Counted from the first letter of the stretch, positions 18,037 to 27,086 are shown. The stretch: 64,000 nt of DNA from an uncultured Lactobacillus sp. (GCA_937874695.1 CALNAJ010000018.1:124001-188000), one strand, 5' to 3'. Notes: generated by a model not told the origin, from the letters alone. Numbers and translations: made by a program.

Positions 18037-18735
18037 ATGGAAGACTTTACGCAGCGTTACATTCAAGATGGCCAGACGAGTATCGCCAACTATCTACTCG
18101 ATCACTTCCGCGAGGTGGGGATGACGACCGACCAACTGTTGGTCTTTCTTCAATTACGACGCTACATGGACCGGGGGCAATCGATGCCCGAGGCGGATGT
18201 CATGGCGGCTCACTTGGGCTGGGACAAACAACGAGTCTACCAAATTTTGCATGAATTGATCGTGAACAAACTGATGGTGATTACCAGTGTGCCAGATGGC
18301 AACGGCCAGAAGCGCGATGCTTATGACTTCCGGTTGTTGATGGAAAAGCTAAGTCAGTTGGCCGTACAGACCACACAAAAGGAAGTCAAGGTGGCGACCA
18401 CCAACGATCGGTCAACGGTATTTAATCAGATTGAGACAGAGTTTGGCCGGCCACTGTCACCCCTCGAGATGGAGAGCATCAATCAGTGGCTGGATGACGA
18501 TCATTACCGACCAGAACTGATTCAGCTTGCTCTGAAGGAGGCCGTCTTGAGCCAAGCTTACAGCCTCAAGTACATGGATCGAATCCTCTTGAATTGGGAA
18601 AAGAAGAACTTGAAGACGGCCGCTCAGGTCCAGCGTGACAAAGAACGCCAGAACCCACGACCATCGTCGAAGCCAACGGCAACGCCGGGCAATGACATTC
18701 CAGACGTGCCGATTTTTAAACTAACCGATAACTGA
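18037..18735 (+). CDS. dnaD: DnaD-family replication initiation protein
   Basis: 232 residues. The N-terminal ~110 form the winged-helix DnaD oligomerisation domain (VFLQLRRYMDRGQSM...WDKQRVYQILHELI). The C-terminal DnaB2/DnaD DNA-binding domain ends in the hallmark YMDRILLNWEKKN. The protein helps load the replicative helicase at origins and during restart. The frame extends to 17989, but CAGGGGGA supports the ATG at 18037. In many relatives an endonuclease III gene follows directly; here the convergent pbp1A follows instead. Confidence 0.92.
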   Translation: MEDFTQRYIQDGQTSIANYLLDHFREVGMTTDQLLVFLQLRRYMDRGQSMPEADVMAAHLGWDKQRVYQILHELIVNKLMVITSVPDGNGQKRDAYDFRLLMEKLSQLAVQTTQKEVKVATTNDRSTVFNQIETEFGRPLSPLEMESINQWLDDDHYRPELIQLALKEAVLSQAYSLKYMDRILLNWEKKNLKTAAQVQRDKERQNPRPSSKPTATPGNDIPDVPIFKLTDN

Positions 18736-18760
18736 GACCGGAAGTAATCGGCTATAGACA

Positions 18761-18811
18761 AAAAAGGCACCGCCAGTCAATCTCGTTTGAGATGACTGAC
18801 GGTGCCTTTGG
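18761..18811 (-). terminator. Bidirectional terminator between dnaD and pbp1A
   Basis: GGCACCG(C)CAGTCA pairs with TGACTG(A)CGGTGCC around an internal TCTCGTTTGAGA hairpin (18766-18806). The minus strand ends in six T residues and the plus strand in three, so it serves mainly pbp1A. Confidence 0.85.
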
Positions 18812-18823
18812 TCTAACTACAGC

Positions 18824-21154
18824 TTATTTCTTAGTATCATCATTGTTCTTGGTCGTTGTTGCGGATGACGTGGTCGTGGAGCTTGAGTTGGTCGTCGTGT
18901 CGTTATTGTCATTTCCGTTGCCACCGCCAGGGGTCTGTTCCGTACTGGAAGATTCCTTGCTGGTGCTGGATTCAGTGGTGGATGATTCAACACGCGAGCT
19001 ACTGGAGCTGGTCGTGACTTGACCATTACTGCTGTAGACCGAAGAACTCGTGGTGTTCGTGGACCCATACTGGCTGGTAGCCGTCGTGTCGGTGACGGTT
19101 CCCGGATGACCGGTGACGTAATACTCGGTCTTACCGTTTTGTGAGGTCTGGGTGACCGTGCTTGGCTTGGTCCAATCAGTGTTGGTACTCTTGGCAGCCA
19201 GGTAGCTCATGGTGTACTTGTAAATTTCCTGAGCAATCGTGGTCTGCGTTTCACTGACGTAGTGGCCGGTCTGGAACTGCTTGTCATAACCCGTCCACAC
19301 GGAGACGGCGTAGTTCTTGGTATAACCGGTGAACCAGGAGTCCATCGTTGCGCCGTCTGGTACCTTGTCCGCGTAATCGTCAGGGTAGGAGTCCGTCCCA
19401 GTCTTCCCGGCTTGGTACAGGCCAGAAATAGCGGCCGAACGACCAGACCCATTTTCGTTGGTCATAACGTCTTTCATCATATCCGTTAGCATGAAGGCAG
19501 TCGCTGCGCTCATGGCACGTTTGCCAGTCGAAGCGTAGTTGTGGGCTTTGCCGTCCTGAGTAACGACCTTAGAGACTAAGTAAGGCTTGTAGTACGTCCC
19601 ACCGTTGGCGAAGGCAGCGTAGGCCGCGGCTTCCTGTTCGGTTGAAATGTACAGGCCAATCCCATTTTGTAAGGACAGCGTCTTATCGAATGACATCCCG
19701 AGACCATCCAAGAAGGTCGTGGCTTTCTTGATCCCTACGTTTTGGAGGGTCCGAATAGCGGGGATGTTCCGTGATTCGTAGAGGGCCTTACGCATGGTAA
19801 TGGTGCCTTGGTACTGCCGGTCCCAGTCGTAAAGGTTCTTGGTTGTGCCCGGGTACGTAAACGCCGTATCCTTCATGGGTTCGTAGGTTGGATACTTGAG
19901 GTATTCAATAGCCGGACCGTAATCCATCAGTGGTTTAGCGGTCGAGGCACTGGAACGGTCGGTCTGAACGGCTCGGTTTAACCCGAAGGTCACGTTACCA
20001 GTCTTCCGGCCACCGATCATCGCCACTACTTTTCCACTGTTCGGATCAACGATGGTCGAGCCAACTTGGAACTTGCTAGAAGGGAAATTGACGTAGGCAC
20101 TGCCATTAACGATATTGTAGAGCTTCTTTTGGGCACCCATATCGAGGTTGGTGTAAACTTTCAAACCGCCCGTCGTGGTATTGTAACCCTTAGACTTGAG
20201 TTCGGCATAGACCTGCTTGAGATAGGCATCGATAACCTTAGTGGTCTTGGCACTGGCCACTGCGGTCGATTTATGCGTCTTGGACAAGCCAGCTGTAATG
20301 CTAGTGGCTTTAGCCTGCGTCGCTTGTGCCGACGTAATGGCGTTGTTCTTGGCCATGGCGTCCAGAACCAGGTCCCGCCGCTTTTTGGCTAATGCCGGGT
20401 AGGTTGTTGGGTCGTAGTTAGTAGGTGATTGTGGCATCCCGGCCAACATGGCCAGTTGGGCAAGGTCGAGATTTCTGAGGCTCTTACCGTAGTAGTACTG
20501 TGCGGCAGTTTGCATCCCATAGACCCCGTTACCCATGTAGACCTTGTTGATATAGTATTCCAGGATTTGATCCTTAGAGTAGTTGTGATCGACCTTTAAG
20601 GCCAACCAGGCTTCTTGGGCCTTGCGCTTGAGCGTCCGGTCTGAGGCAGCCGTGGAGAAGACGGAGAGTTTGACCAATTGCTGCGTCAAGGTACTCCCAC
20701 CTTGCATCCCCAGTGAAGAACCGGTGACGTTAGCGAGTGCGGCCCCGACGATTCGGATAGGGTCAACCCCGTTGTTCTTGTAGAAGCGCCGGTCTTCGGT
20801 GGAAACAACAGCCTGTTTTAGACCATCTGGAATGTTGCTGGACTTCACGTAGCTTCTGTTCTGGGCGCCTAGACGCGAGATGACAGCCCCGTTGGCATCG
20901 TAGACCCGCGTAGAGGCGTCACTAGATAGGGCAGATTGTGAAATCTTTGGGGCACTCTGTGCGTAGAAAAAGAACAAACCGGCGCCAAACAGGATTCCTA
21001 AGACCCCGATGGCGACGATGACGAAGAGCACCCGACGGAAGGTCCGCCAACCGTTGTGCGGTCGTTTGGGCCCGCCGGATTTGCCGGCTGGACTCGGATT
21101 ACGCTCGGCATTGCGGCTCATCCGGGTCTCTCTGGTTGAATTGTTACTAGACAT
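18824..21154 (-). CDS. pbp1A: Class A penicillin-binding protein 1A
   Basis: A 776-residue bifunctional peptidoglycan synthase. It has a cytoplasmic basic tail, a transmembrane helix around residues 37-60, a GT51 glycosyltransferase domain (catalytic Glu in VSTEDRRFYKNNGVDP, GGSTLTQQLVK) and a transpeptidase with the serine motif STAKPLMDYG, SRN in YESRNIPAIR and KTGT. After about residue 690 comes a low-complexity Ser/Thr/Asn tail ending in acidic and lysine residues. It sits 30 bp downstream of recU on the same strand, the usual recU-ponA pair. Confidence 0.94.
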   Translation of the reverse strand: MSSNNSTRETRMSRNAERNPSPAGKSGGPKRPHNGWRTFRRVLFVIVAIGVLGILFGAGLFFFYAQSAPKISQSALSSDASTRVYDANGAVISRLGAQNRSYVKSSNIPDGLKQAVVSTEDRRFYKNNGVDPIRIVGAALANVTGSSLGMQGGSTLTQQLVKLSVFSTAASDRTLKRKAQEAWLALKVDHNYSKDQILEYYINKVYMGNGVYGMQTAAQYYYGKSLRNLDLAQLAMLAGMPQSPTNYDPTTYPALAKKRRDLVLDAMAKNNAITSAQATQAKATSITAGLSKTHKSTAVASAKTTKVIDAYLKQVYAELKSKGYNTTTGGLKVYTNLDMGAQKKLYNIVNGSAYVNFPSSKFQVGSTIVDPNSGKVVAMIGGRKTGNVTFGLNRAVQTDRSSASTAKPLMDYGPAIEYLKYPTYEPMKDTAFTYPGTTKNLYDWDRQYQGTITMRKALYESRNIPAIRTLQNVGIKKATTFLDGLGMSFDKTLSLQNGIGLYISTEQEAAAYAAFANGGTYYKPYLVSKVVTQDGKAHNYASTGKRAMSAATAFMLTDMMKDVMTNENGSGRSAAISGLYQAGKTGTDSYPDDYADKVPDGATMDSWFTGYTKNYAVSVWTGYDKQFQTGHYVSETQTTIAQEIYKYTMSYLAAKSTNTDWTKPSTVTQTSQNGKTEYYVTGHPGTVTDTTATSQYGSTNTTSSSVYSSNGQVTTSSSSSRVESSTTESSTSKESSSTEQTPGGGNGNDNNDTTTNSSSTTTSSATTTKNNDDTKK

Positions 21155-21184
21155 GGTAATCTCCTTTACGTTTAAACGTGTCGG

Positions 21185-21793
21185 CTACCGCTTCAGCAGC
21201 TGGTCCACGGCGTTAAGATAGGGCACCGGCAATTGAAGCTGCGCGGTGAGCTTGATACCACTAGCGGCGATCTCCGTGTAGGGGATGGACTTGCGCCCAC
21301 CGTTAGCTTGATCATCCCAGAAGTGAAACAGATCTTCAGCGGGGTACAGGTAGGTTTCTTGGCGGCTAACGAATTTGATAATAGCAAAACAGATACCGCC
21401 TTGGCCCGTGCAGGCCCGCATATGATCAATCTGGTGTTGATGGAAATTTTTAAGCGGAAATGACCCCTTGTTCTTCGTTTCCTTGGCGTCAAAATCCAGG
21501 TAGTGTCCTTGGTAGACACCGTTGTAGTCGGTGGTCGATGCCGTGCTGAAGTAGGCTTCCTTGATGACGGCCGCACTTCGTTTAGGGTAATCGACCTTGA
21601 CGATACGGATGGGGGTCGGCTTCTTATGAACGACGGCGAGCCCATGCGTCTGATAATAGGTATTACTCTGGTTCAATTCCTCTTCCAGCGTCATACCCCG
21701 TTTACCATAGTTGGTGTAGTGGCTGGCAAACTTGGGCCGCGTAGCTGATGCTGGCGCTTGGTAGGCATTCCCATTGGGATACCGAATAGTCAT
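21185..21793 (-). CDS. recU: Holliday junction resolvase RecU
   Basis: 202 residues. The enzyme cuts four-way junctions during recombination and chromosome segregation. Family features are the N-terminal RYPNG, the flexible stalk region, and the acidic active-site block HYLDFDAKETKNKGSFPL followed by FHQHQIDHM. AAGGAG/GAGGAG sites support the ATG at 21793 over a longer frame (21829). An extended -10 box (TGGTATAAT on the minus strand at 21849-21857) lies about 60 bp upstream. Likely co-transcribed with pbp1A. Confidence 0.93.
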   Translation of the reverse strand: MTIRYPNGNAYQAPASATRPKFASHYTNYGKRGMTLEEELNQSNTYYQTHGLAVVHKKPTPIRIVKVDYPKRSAAVIKEAYFSTASTTDYNGVYQGHYLDFDAKETKNKGSFPLKNFHQHQIDHMRACTGQGGICFAIIKFVSRQETYLYPAEDLFHFWDDQANGGRKSIPYTEIAASGIKLTAQLQLPVPYLNAVDQLLKR

Positions 21794-21927
21794 AGACTCC
21801 TCACTCCTTAATTGAAAGCTGGCTTTCATTTGTGGCCCAGTTATTGATATTATACCAAGGTGACCGTGAAATAAAAACTCCCAAACGTTCGGTTGAGAAT
21901 TGTTTTCCTATAACTTAAGTATTTTAA

Positions 21928-21956
21928 TTGCGTCCACTCCCAATTTTCGCTACACT
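21928..21956 (+). promoter_or_regulatory. Promoter for ypsA
   Basis: TTGCGT (21928-21933) and TACACT (21951-21956) are 17 bp apart, 32 bp before the GTG start of ypsA, in the divergent recU/ypsA gap. Confidence 0.55.
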
Positions 21957-21987
21957 TGAATAGACCAGTCAAAAAGGGGGTAGTTTG

Positions 21988-22557
21988 GTGAGTCGACTTT
22001 GGCTAACGGGATATCGGAGCTATGAACTGAGTGTTTTCGGGAATCAAGACCCGAAACTTCTAGTCATCAAGGATACCCTGCGTAAATTGTTGATCAATAA
22101 GGTAGAGTCGGGAACGGATTGGTTGATCACCGGTGGTCAGCTGGGTGTCGAACAGTGGGCCGCCGAGGTTGGCTTGAAGCTCAAGGCGGATTATCCAGAG
22201 CTTAAGGTGGCCATGATGACGCCGTTTGCCGAGTTCGGGGGGAATTGGAACGAGGGCAATCAGGCCCAGTACGCGACCCTGGCCAGTCAGGTTGATTTTC
22301 ACCAATCCGTTAGCGAGCAACCCTATCATGGGCCCCAACAGTTAAGAAACTATCAAGAATTTATGTTGACCCATACAGACGAGGCCGTAATGGTATATGA
22401 TTTAGAGGTTGAAGGGAAACCTAAGTATGATTATCGCGCCGTGACGCAGTTTCAGGAGCAACATACTTACCCCCTAACGCTAATCGATATGGATTGGTTA
22501 CAAGAAAGTGCCAATGAATATCAAGAAAATTTAAATAATGGTTCCCAAATCGAATGA
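21988..22557 (+). CDS. ypsA: YpsA-like SLOG-domain protein (DUF1273)
   Basis: 189 residues of the YpsA family, a SLOG/Rossmann-like nucleotide-binding fold. Typical blocks are LWLTGYRSYELSVFG, ITGGQLGVEQWAAEVGL and MTPFAEFGGNWNE. In Bacillus and Staphylococcus the gene neighbours gpsB and the protein affects cell division; the ligand is not established. GTG at 21988 is preferred because AAAAGGGGG lies upstream. It is followed 54 bp later by gpsB, as in relatives. Confidence 0.88.
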   Translation: MSRLWLTGYRSYELSVFGNQDPKLLVIKDTLRKLLINKVESGTDWLITGGQLGVEQWAAEVGLKLKADYPELKVAMMTPFAEFGGNWNEGNQAQYATLASQVDFHQSVSEQPYHGPQQLRNYQEFMLTHTDEAVMVYDLEVEGKPKYDYRAVTQFQEQHTYPLTLIDMDWLQESANEYQENLNNGSQIE

Positions 22558-22611
22558 AAACTGGTATTATATTAATTGCCGGTTTGATAAGACAACGAGG
22601 TGTAAAGATCA

Positions 22612-22965
22612 ATGGAAAACGTTAATTTCACTCCCAAGGAAATTTTGCAAAAGCAATTTCGACAAAAGATGCGTGGTTACGATCCAGATGATGTTGATAG
22701 TTTCTTAGACAACGTCATTAAGGACTATGACACCTTTGTTAAGGAGAATCAGCGGCTTCAAGAAGAAAACGAACGGTTGTTGGCGAAAGTTGACGAACTC
22801 ACGAAGCAAGTGCAAGTGGGCGGCAGTCAACGGCAAGCTTCGACAACCAGCCAACCCACTTCAAGTGCCACTAACATGGATATCTTGAAGCGGCTCTCCA
22901 ATTTGGAACGGCACGTTTTCGGTTCACAATTAGATAATGATCCAAACGAGTCACATCGTTTGTAG
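22612..22965 (+). CDS. gpsB: Cell-division adaptor GpsB
   Basis: A 117-residue DivIVA-like protein. The N-terminal membrane/PBP-binding domain shows FTPKEILQKQFRQKMRGYDP and DVDSFLDNVIKDYD, continues as a coiled coil to about residue 68, then a Ser/Gln/Thr-rich linker and a short C-terminal trimerisation helix. GpsB couples class A PBPs to division-site peptidoglycan synthesis, fitting the nearby pbp1A. CGAGGTG precedes the ATG. Confidence 0.93.
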   Translation: MENVNFTPKEILQKQFRQKMRGYDPDDVDSFLDNVIKDYDTFVKENQRLQEENERLLAKVDELTKQVQVGGSQRQASTTSQPTSSATNMDILKRLSNLERHVFGSQLDNDPNESHRL

Positions 22966-22978
22966 AATTATAAAGACT

Positions 22979-23373
22979 GGTGTAAATCCTGAGTAATCGC
23001 GGTCGGCTTTTGTCGGCTGAGGAAAGTCCATGCTCGCACAGACTGAGATGTCTGTAGTGTTCGTGCTCGGTGAAAAAATAAGCCGGGGAACGTTAGCAAT
23101 AACGTTACGGCGGGAAAACACGGCTACGGCTTCGGCTATGCCCTAGTATCCCTGAAAAGTGCCACAGTGACGATACGTCTAAGGAAACTTAGGCGGTGGA
23201 ACGCGGTAAACCCCTCGAGCGGGCAACCCAAACTTTTGGTAGGGGCGCTTCACATATGGAAATGAACGAAATGTGGGGGGAGAGGAAACTCTCGAGATAG
23301 ATGATTACTGCCAGTCAGCCGTTTGCCTGAAACGGTTGGGTGGTACAAAACATGGCTTACAGGGATTTACACC
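22979..23373 (+). ncRNA. rnpB: RNase P RNA, class B
   Basis: The catalytic RNA of RNase P, which matures tRNA 5' ends. The ends pair to form P1 (GGTGTAAATCC at 22979-22989 with GGATTTACACC at 23363-23373). The universally conserved GAGGAAAGTCC and the 3' ATAGATGATTACTGCC and TGGCTTACAGG segments are present. About 395 nt, the size of Bacillus-type RNA. The location between gpsB and the rlmL-like gene is conserved in Firmicutes. Confidence 0.95.
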
Positions 23374-23383
23374 ATGTCAGGTT

Positions 23384-23412
23384 GGGTGGGAGCTTGCTCC
23401 CGCCCTTTTTTT
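23384..23412 (+). terminator. Terminator of rnpB
   Basis: GGGTGGGAGC and GCTCCCGCCC form a tight GC-rich stem with a two-base gap, followed by seven T residues. Confidence 0.9.
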
Positions 23413-23490
23413 AGACATTAAAACGGGGTAACCCCCACTGATTGGTGGTAAAATCTAAGTGTATGGGATCTTATCGCAGAATCAATATTG

Positions 23491-23550
23491 AGGCTAAGAA
23501 TTGAAAAGGGGTTGGCACTAAAGAGACATTTAGTTGCCGCTGCTCAGCCT
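23491..23550 (+). promoter_or_regulatory. Structured leader upstream of the rlmL-like gene
   Basis: An outer pair AGGCT (23491-23495)/AGCCT (23546-23550) encloses GGCACTAAA (23514-23522) with TTTAGTTGCC (23529-23538). It lies in the 5' leader of the methyltransferase gene. No known riboswitch class is recognised, and the folding is a by-eye prediction. Confidence 0.35.
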
Positions 23551-23591
23551 TTAACTGTTTTATTTAAACAACTGTAAACAAGGAGGATTTT

Positions 23592-24737
23592 ATGAAGAAA
23601 TTTCATTTATATGCCGCAACTGCCAGCGGTATCGAAGCCCTAGCTGGTCGTGAATTGCGCGATCTGGGCTACGAAACGCAGGTTGAAAATGGCCGCGTGC
23701 GGTTCGATGGCACGATTGAGGACATCTTACGGGCCAACCTTTGGCTACGGACGGCCGACCGAATCCGGATCATCGTGGCCGAATTCGATGCCGTGACCTT
23801 TGACGAGCTGTTTGAAGCCACGAAGGCCGTTGCCTGGGATGAATTGTTGCCGATGGACGCCGCTTTCCCAGTTGAAGGCCGCTCAAAGAAGTCACAGTTA
23901 CATAGTGTGCCGGACGCGCAGGCTATTGTGAAGAAGGCGGTCGCTACCAAGTTGGCCGCTGTCTATCACCGGCGGACACGGATGCCTGAAACCGGGGCCA
24001 ACTATCCGTTGGAAGTCATGATCGACAAGGATCACGTTATGCTGACGCTAGACACGACCGGGCCAAGTCTCTTTAAGCGGGGCTACCGGGTCGGTAAGGG
24101 TGGCGCGCCAATTAAGGAAAACATGGCCGCAGCATTGATTGCCTTGACCAGCTGGCACAAGGACATGCCATTCTGGGATCCCGTGTGTGGGTCCGGGACG
24201 ATTCCTATCGAAGCCGCTTTGATTGGGCGGAACCTGGCGCCTGGATTTAACCGTGACTTCACCTGCGAACACTGGGACTGGGTACCACAAGAACTCAGCG
24301 ACAAGGTTCGTGACGAGGCCGATGCCAAGGCCGACTACGACACACCCCTGCAGATTTTCGGGAGTGATATCGACGAAAACATGGTCGCCATTGCGAAGAA
24401 GAACGCCGAAGAAGCTGGGCTGTCACAAGACATTACGTTCACACAACTGGCTGTTCAGGATTTCAAGACGGACTTGGAGCACGGAGTCATCGTGGCCAAC
24501 CCACCTTATGGGGAACGGCTCAGCGACCAGGCCAGCGTGCGGGAACTCTACACCCAGATGGGGAAGGTCTTCAAGCCTTACACTGACTGGTCCAAGTACA
24601 TCTTAACGGCTGACCTGGAGTTCGAACACTTCTATGGTCAAAAGGCGACCAAGACGCGGAAACTTTATAACGGGGCATTGCGGACAGATTACTTCCAATT
24701 CTGGGGTAAGCGCAAGCCACGGCAACACAAGGAGTAG
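23592..24737 (+). CDS. THUMP-domain 23S rRNA methyltransferase (RlmL N-terminal-like, YpsC)
   Basis: A 381-residue class I SAM-dependent RNA methyltransferase. It has an N-terminal ferredoxin-like and THUMP RNA-binding region (to about residue 160), then a methyltransferase domain with DPVCGSGTIPIEAALIG (SAM site) and the NPPYGERL motif typical of N2-guanine or N6-adenine transfer. It corresponds to the single-domain YpsC/RlmL-type protein that follows rnpB in Bacillus. GGAGG precedes the ATG. A HIT-family gene follows after 6 bp. Confidence 0.9.
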   Translation: MKKFHLYAATASGIEALAGRELRDLGYETQVENGRVRFDGTIEDILRANLWLRTADRIRIIVAEFDAVTFDELFEATKAVAWDELLPMDAAFPVEGRSKKSQLHSVPDAQAIVKKAVATKLAAVYHRRTRMPETGANYPLEVMIDKDHVMLTLDTTGPSLFKRGYRVGKGGAPIKENMAAALIALTSWHKDMPFWDPVCGSGTIPIEAALIGRNLAPGFNRDFTCEHWDWVPQELSDKVRDEADAKADYDTPLQIFGSDIDENMVAIAKKNAEEAGLSQDITFTQLAVQDFKTDLEHGVIVANPPYGERLSDQASVRELYTQMGKVFKPYTDWSKYILTADLEFEHFYGQKATKTRKLYNGALRTDYFQFWGKRKPRQHKE

Positions 24738-24743
24738 ATCGGC

Positions 24744-25124
24744 GTGATCAAGACGGACTGTATTTTCTGTCAAAAGACGGATATCGTGCTTGAAAATGAG
24801 CTAGCCAAAGCGTTCTGGGATATTCATCCCGTCCGTGAGGGACACCTCTTGATTGTGCCCAAGCAACACTACACCACGTACTTTGACGTGCCGGCAACGA
24901 CTAAACAGGCGTTGGATGACCTGTTGATAACGTCGAAAGCTTTTCTAGATGAACGCTATCATCCGGCCGGCTATAATATTGGCATCAATGTCAATCCGGC
25001 TGCTGGGCAAACTGTGATGCACGCGCATATCCATCTGATTCCGCGGTATCAGGGCGATGTCAAGGACCCGCGCGGCGGGATTCGTAAGATGATTCCGCGG
25101 GCTGTTAAGGGCTGGTTGAAGTAA
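24744..25124 (+). CDS. HIT-family nucleotide hydrolase/transferase
   Basis: 126 residues of the histidine-triad superfamily. Cys residues in DCIFCQK resemble the zinc site of HIT proteins, EGHLLIVPKQH is the conserved core, and the triad motif is HAHIHLIPR. Such proteins hydrolyse nucleoside phosphoramidates or dinucleotides; the substrate is unknown. The start is GTG with AAGGAG nine bases upstream, overlapping the end of the preceding gene, so the two are probably co-transcribed. Confidence 0.88.
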   Translation: MIKTDCIFCQKTDIVLENELAKAFWDIHPVREGHLLIVPKQHYTTYFDVPATTKQALDDLLITSKAFLDERYHPAGYNIGINVNPAAGQTVMHAHIHLIPRYQGDVKDPRGGIRKMIPRAVKGWLK

Positions 25125-25149
25125 GCTTAACTATTATAAAATAAGAGAG

Positions 25150-25175
25150 GTCATTCAGCGATGAATGGCTTTTTT
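25150..25175 (+). terminator. Terminator after the HIT gene
   Basis: GTCATTCA (25150-25157) pairs with TGAATGGC (25162-25169), followed by six T residues. Confidence 0.8.
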
Positions 25176-25229
25176 GCTGCAAATAGCCAGAGACAGTTAC
25201 AGACAATACTAATTTATTTTAAAAGAATA

Positions 25230-25246
25230 TGTTAGGAAAAATAACA
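25230..25246. promoter_or_regulatory. GlnR/TnrA-type operator, distal copy
   Basis: TGTTA-N7-TAACA is an exact match to the TGTNAN7TNACA consensus bound by GlnR in Gram-positive bacteria. It lies about 180 bp before the ammonium transporter gene. Confidence 0.75.
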
Positions 25247-25366
25247 CGTCAGGCCGGTTTAGCGGGAGAATAAGTAGACCAAAGCCCCATATTATCCCCG
25301 TTAGTAAGTCAAAACCGCAAACAATAGGCCAAAGTAAAGTCTGTGGTGGACGTAGACCATTTTTAA

Positions 25367-25383
25367 TGTTAGGATTTATGACA
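25367..25383. promoter_or_regulatory. GlnR/TnrA-type operator, proximal copy
   Basis: TGTTA-N7-TGACA also matches TGTNAN7TNACA exactly. It ends 25 bp before the amtB start codon, close to or overlapping the transcription start, a position expected to repress when nitrogen is plentiful. Confidence 0.75.
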
Positions 25384-25408
25384 TTAAGAGATAAAGAGGG
25401 CGTCGTTG

Positions 25409-26752
25409 ATGAATCTTGCAAACACTGCATTCGTTTTAATCGCTAGTATCTTGGTCTTATTCATGACTCCGGGACTGGCCTTCTTCTATGGGGGCTTGGT
25501 CTCCGAGAAGAACGTGGTCAACACCATGCTATCGGTCTTTATTATGACCGGTGTCGCAATTCTGTTGTGGATCTTCCTGGGCTACAGCCTGGCTTTTTCC
25601 GGAAACATCGCTGGAGTCGTGGGTAATCTACACCACGTCTTCATGGCCGGGGTTAACCTGGCTAGTTTGACGGCGACACACATTCCGGTTGGCGCCTATT
25701 CCCTGTTTCAGATGATGTTTGCCATCATTACACCGGCGCTGTTCGTGGGAGCAGTCGTTGGCCGGATTCGGTTTAAGTTCTTGCTGATCTTCCTGATTGC
25801 CTGGTCGATCTTCATTTACTACCCCATGGTTCACTTGGTTTGGAGCCCATTGGGGTGGCTGGCTAAGCTGGGCGTCCTGGACTTCGCCGGTGGTACCGTC
25901 GTTCACATCAACGCGGGGGTCACGGCACTTGTACTCTCGGCTTGGCTGGGACCGCGGCTGTCAGGTAACCGGGACAATCCCCATTACAACCTGCCTTGGG
26001 TGTTGCTGGGAACGGCGATTCTCTGGATCGGGTGGTACGGGTTCAATGCCGGCAGTGCCTTAGCCGTAAACGGCGTGGCTCTACAAGCAGCCATTACCAG
26101 TACGGTCGCAACCGCCATGGCTATGGTGACCTGGATGTTCCTGGACATTTGGACTACGGGTAAGCCAACCCTGGTCGGTGTCTGTACTGGGACACTCTGC
26201 GGGCTGGTTGCGATTACGCCGGCTGCTGGTTACGTCACGATTATGGGCTCAGTCGCAATTGGCCTGATTGCAACGATGACTAGTTACGCCTTCATTCGTC
26301 TGCTGAAGCCACGGCTGGGCGTGGACGATGCACTAGATGCCTTTGGCTGTCACGGTGTCAGCGGAATCGTTGGGAGTATCTTGACTGGGGTCTTTGCGAC
26401 CAAGGCAGTTAATCCGACGATTGCTGAAAATGGTTTAGCCTATGGCGGCGGTTGGCATTTGCTGGGGGTACAAATCCTGGCAACGGTCTTCACGATTGCC
26501 TTTGTCGCCGCAATGGGCTGCGTGTTGGTCGTCGTTTTACGGCGATTCATGCCAATGCGAGTCACGGCTGGCGAAGAAGAGCTTGGTCTGGATCAAGGGG
26601 AACATGGTGAACGGGCCGACTACGCGGTTGGCCTGAGCGAACGCCTCTCGGAATTTCAGCCGGATCAGGCGCGGTATGCCTCCGAATTCCGTGGGCAATT
26701 GCAACACCTGGAACACCCACTGCCACAATCGAATCACGATGGTGGTAATTAA
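25409..26752 (+). CDS. amtB: Ammonium transporter AmtB
   Basis: 447 residues with about eleven hydrophobic segments. Conserved Amt blocks include FFYGGLVSEKNVVN, DFAGGTVVHINAGVTAL (first pore histidine) and the second pore histidine in DAFGCHGVSGIVGSI. The C-terminal cytoplasmic tail is about 60 residues and unusually long and acidic/Gln-rich at its end. AGAGGG precedes the ATG at 25409. Two GlnR-type boxes upstream imply nitrogen control. A glnK partner, common in other bacteria, is not adjacent. Confidence 0.94.
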   Translation: MNLANTAFVLIASILVLFMTPGLAFFYGGLVSEKNVVNTMLSVFIMTGVAILLWIFLGYSLAFSGNIAGVVGNLHHVFMAGVNLASLTATHIPVGAYSLFQMMFAIITPALFVGAVVGRIRFKFLLIFLIAWSIFIYYPMVHLVWSPLGWLAKLGVLDFAGGTVVHINAGVTALVLSAWLGPRLSGNRDNPHYNLPWVLLGTAILWIGWYGFNAGSALAVNGVALQAAITSTVATAMAMVTWMFLDIWTTGKPTLVGVCTGTLCGLVAITPAAGYVTIMGSVAIGLIATMTSYAFIRLLKPRLGVDDALDAFGCHGVSGIVGSILTGVFATKAVNPTIAENGLAYGGGWHLLGVQILATVFTIAFVAAMGCVLVVVLRRFMPMRVTAGEEELGLDQGEHGERADYAVGLSERLSEFQPDQARYASEFRGQLQHLEHPLPQSNHDGGN

Positions 26753-26804
26753 GGTTGCAGAAGGGTGCCAAAGTTAGTGACTTTATTAAGCTTGGTCAAA
26801 GTCG

Positions 26805-26833
26805 TTGTCGTTTGCGTGGAGACCTGCTAAACT
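26805..26833 (+). promoter_or_regulatory. Promoter for the 62-residue membrane protein gene
   Basis: TTGTCG (26805-26810) and TAAACT (26828-26833) are separated by exactly 17 bp and lie 52 bp before the start codon. Confidence 0.55.
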
Positions 26834-26885
26834 ATGAATGTGGTTAGGGGCCACAGAAAAATAACTTAGCTTGGGGGGGAGCAAA

Positions 26886-27074
26886 ATGACAAAAGACGTG
26901 GTTGCATTGACAGTCTTGGTCGTGCTAGCAGTAGGTTTCTTGAGCCTGGTGTTGGTGTTAATGAAGTCACCGCTATGGATCGTCTTTCCACTGGCGTTTG
27001 CCGGTTTGGCAGCGGTCTGCTACAGCGTTGATGGGTTAGTTGAAAAATTAAAAAATCGCGAACGCGAAGCTTAG
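26886..27074 (+). CDS. Small two-helix membrane protein, unknown function
   Basis: 62 residues with two hydrophobic stretches (about 5-25 and 28-45), followed by a charged C-terminus LVEKLKNREREA. The ATG at 26886 follows GGGGGGAGC. It has its own promoter-like sequence and terminator, so it is probably expressed as a single gene. No family recognised. Confidence 0.65.
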   Translation: MTKDVVALTVLVVLAVGFLSLVLVLMKSPLWIVFPLAFAGLAAVCYSVDGLVEKLKNREREA

Positions 27075-27086
27075 TTAAAAAATAAA

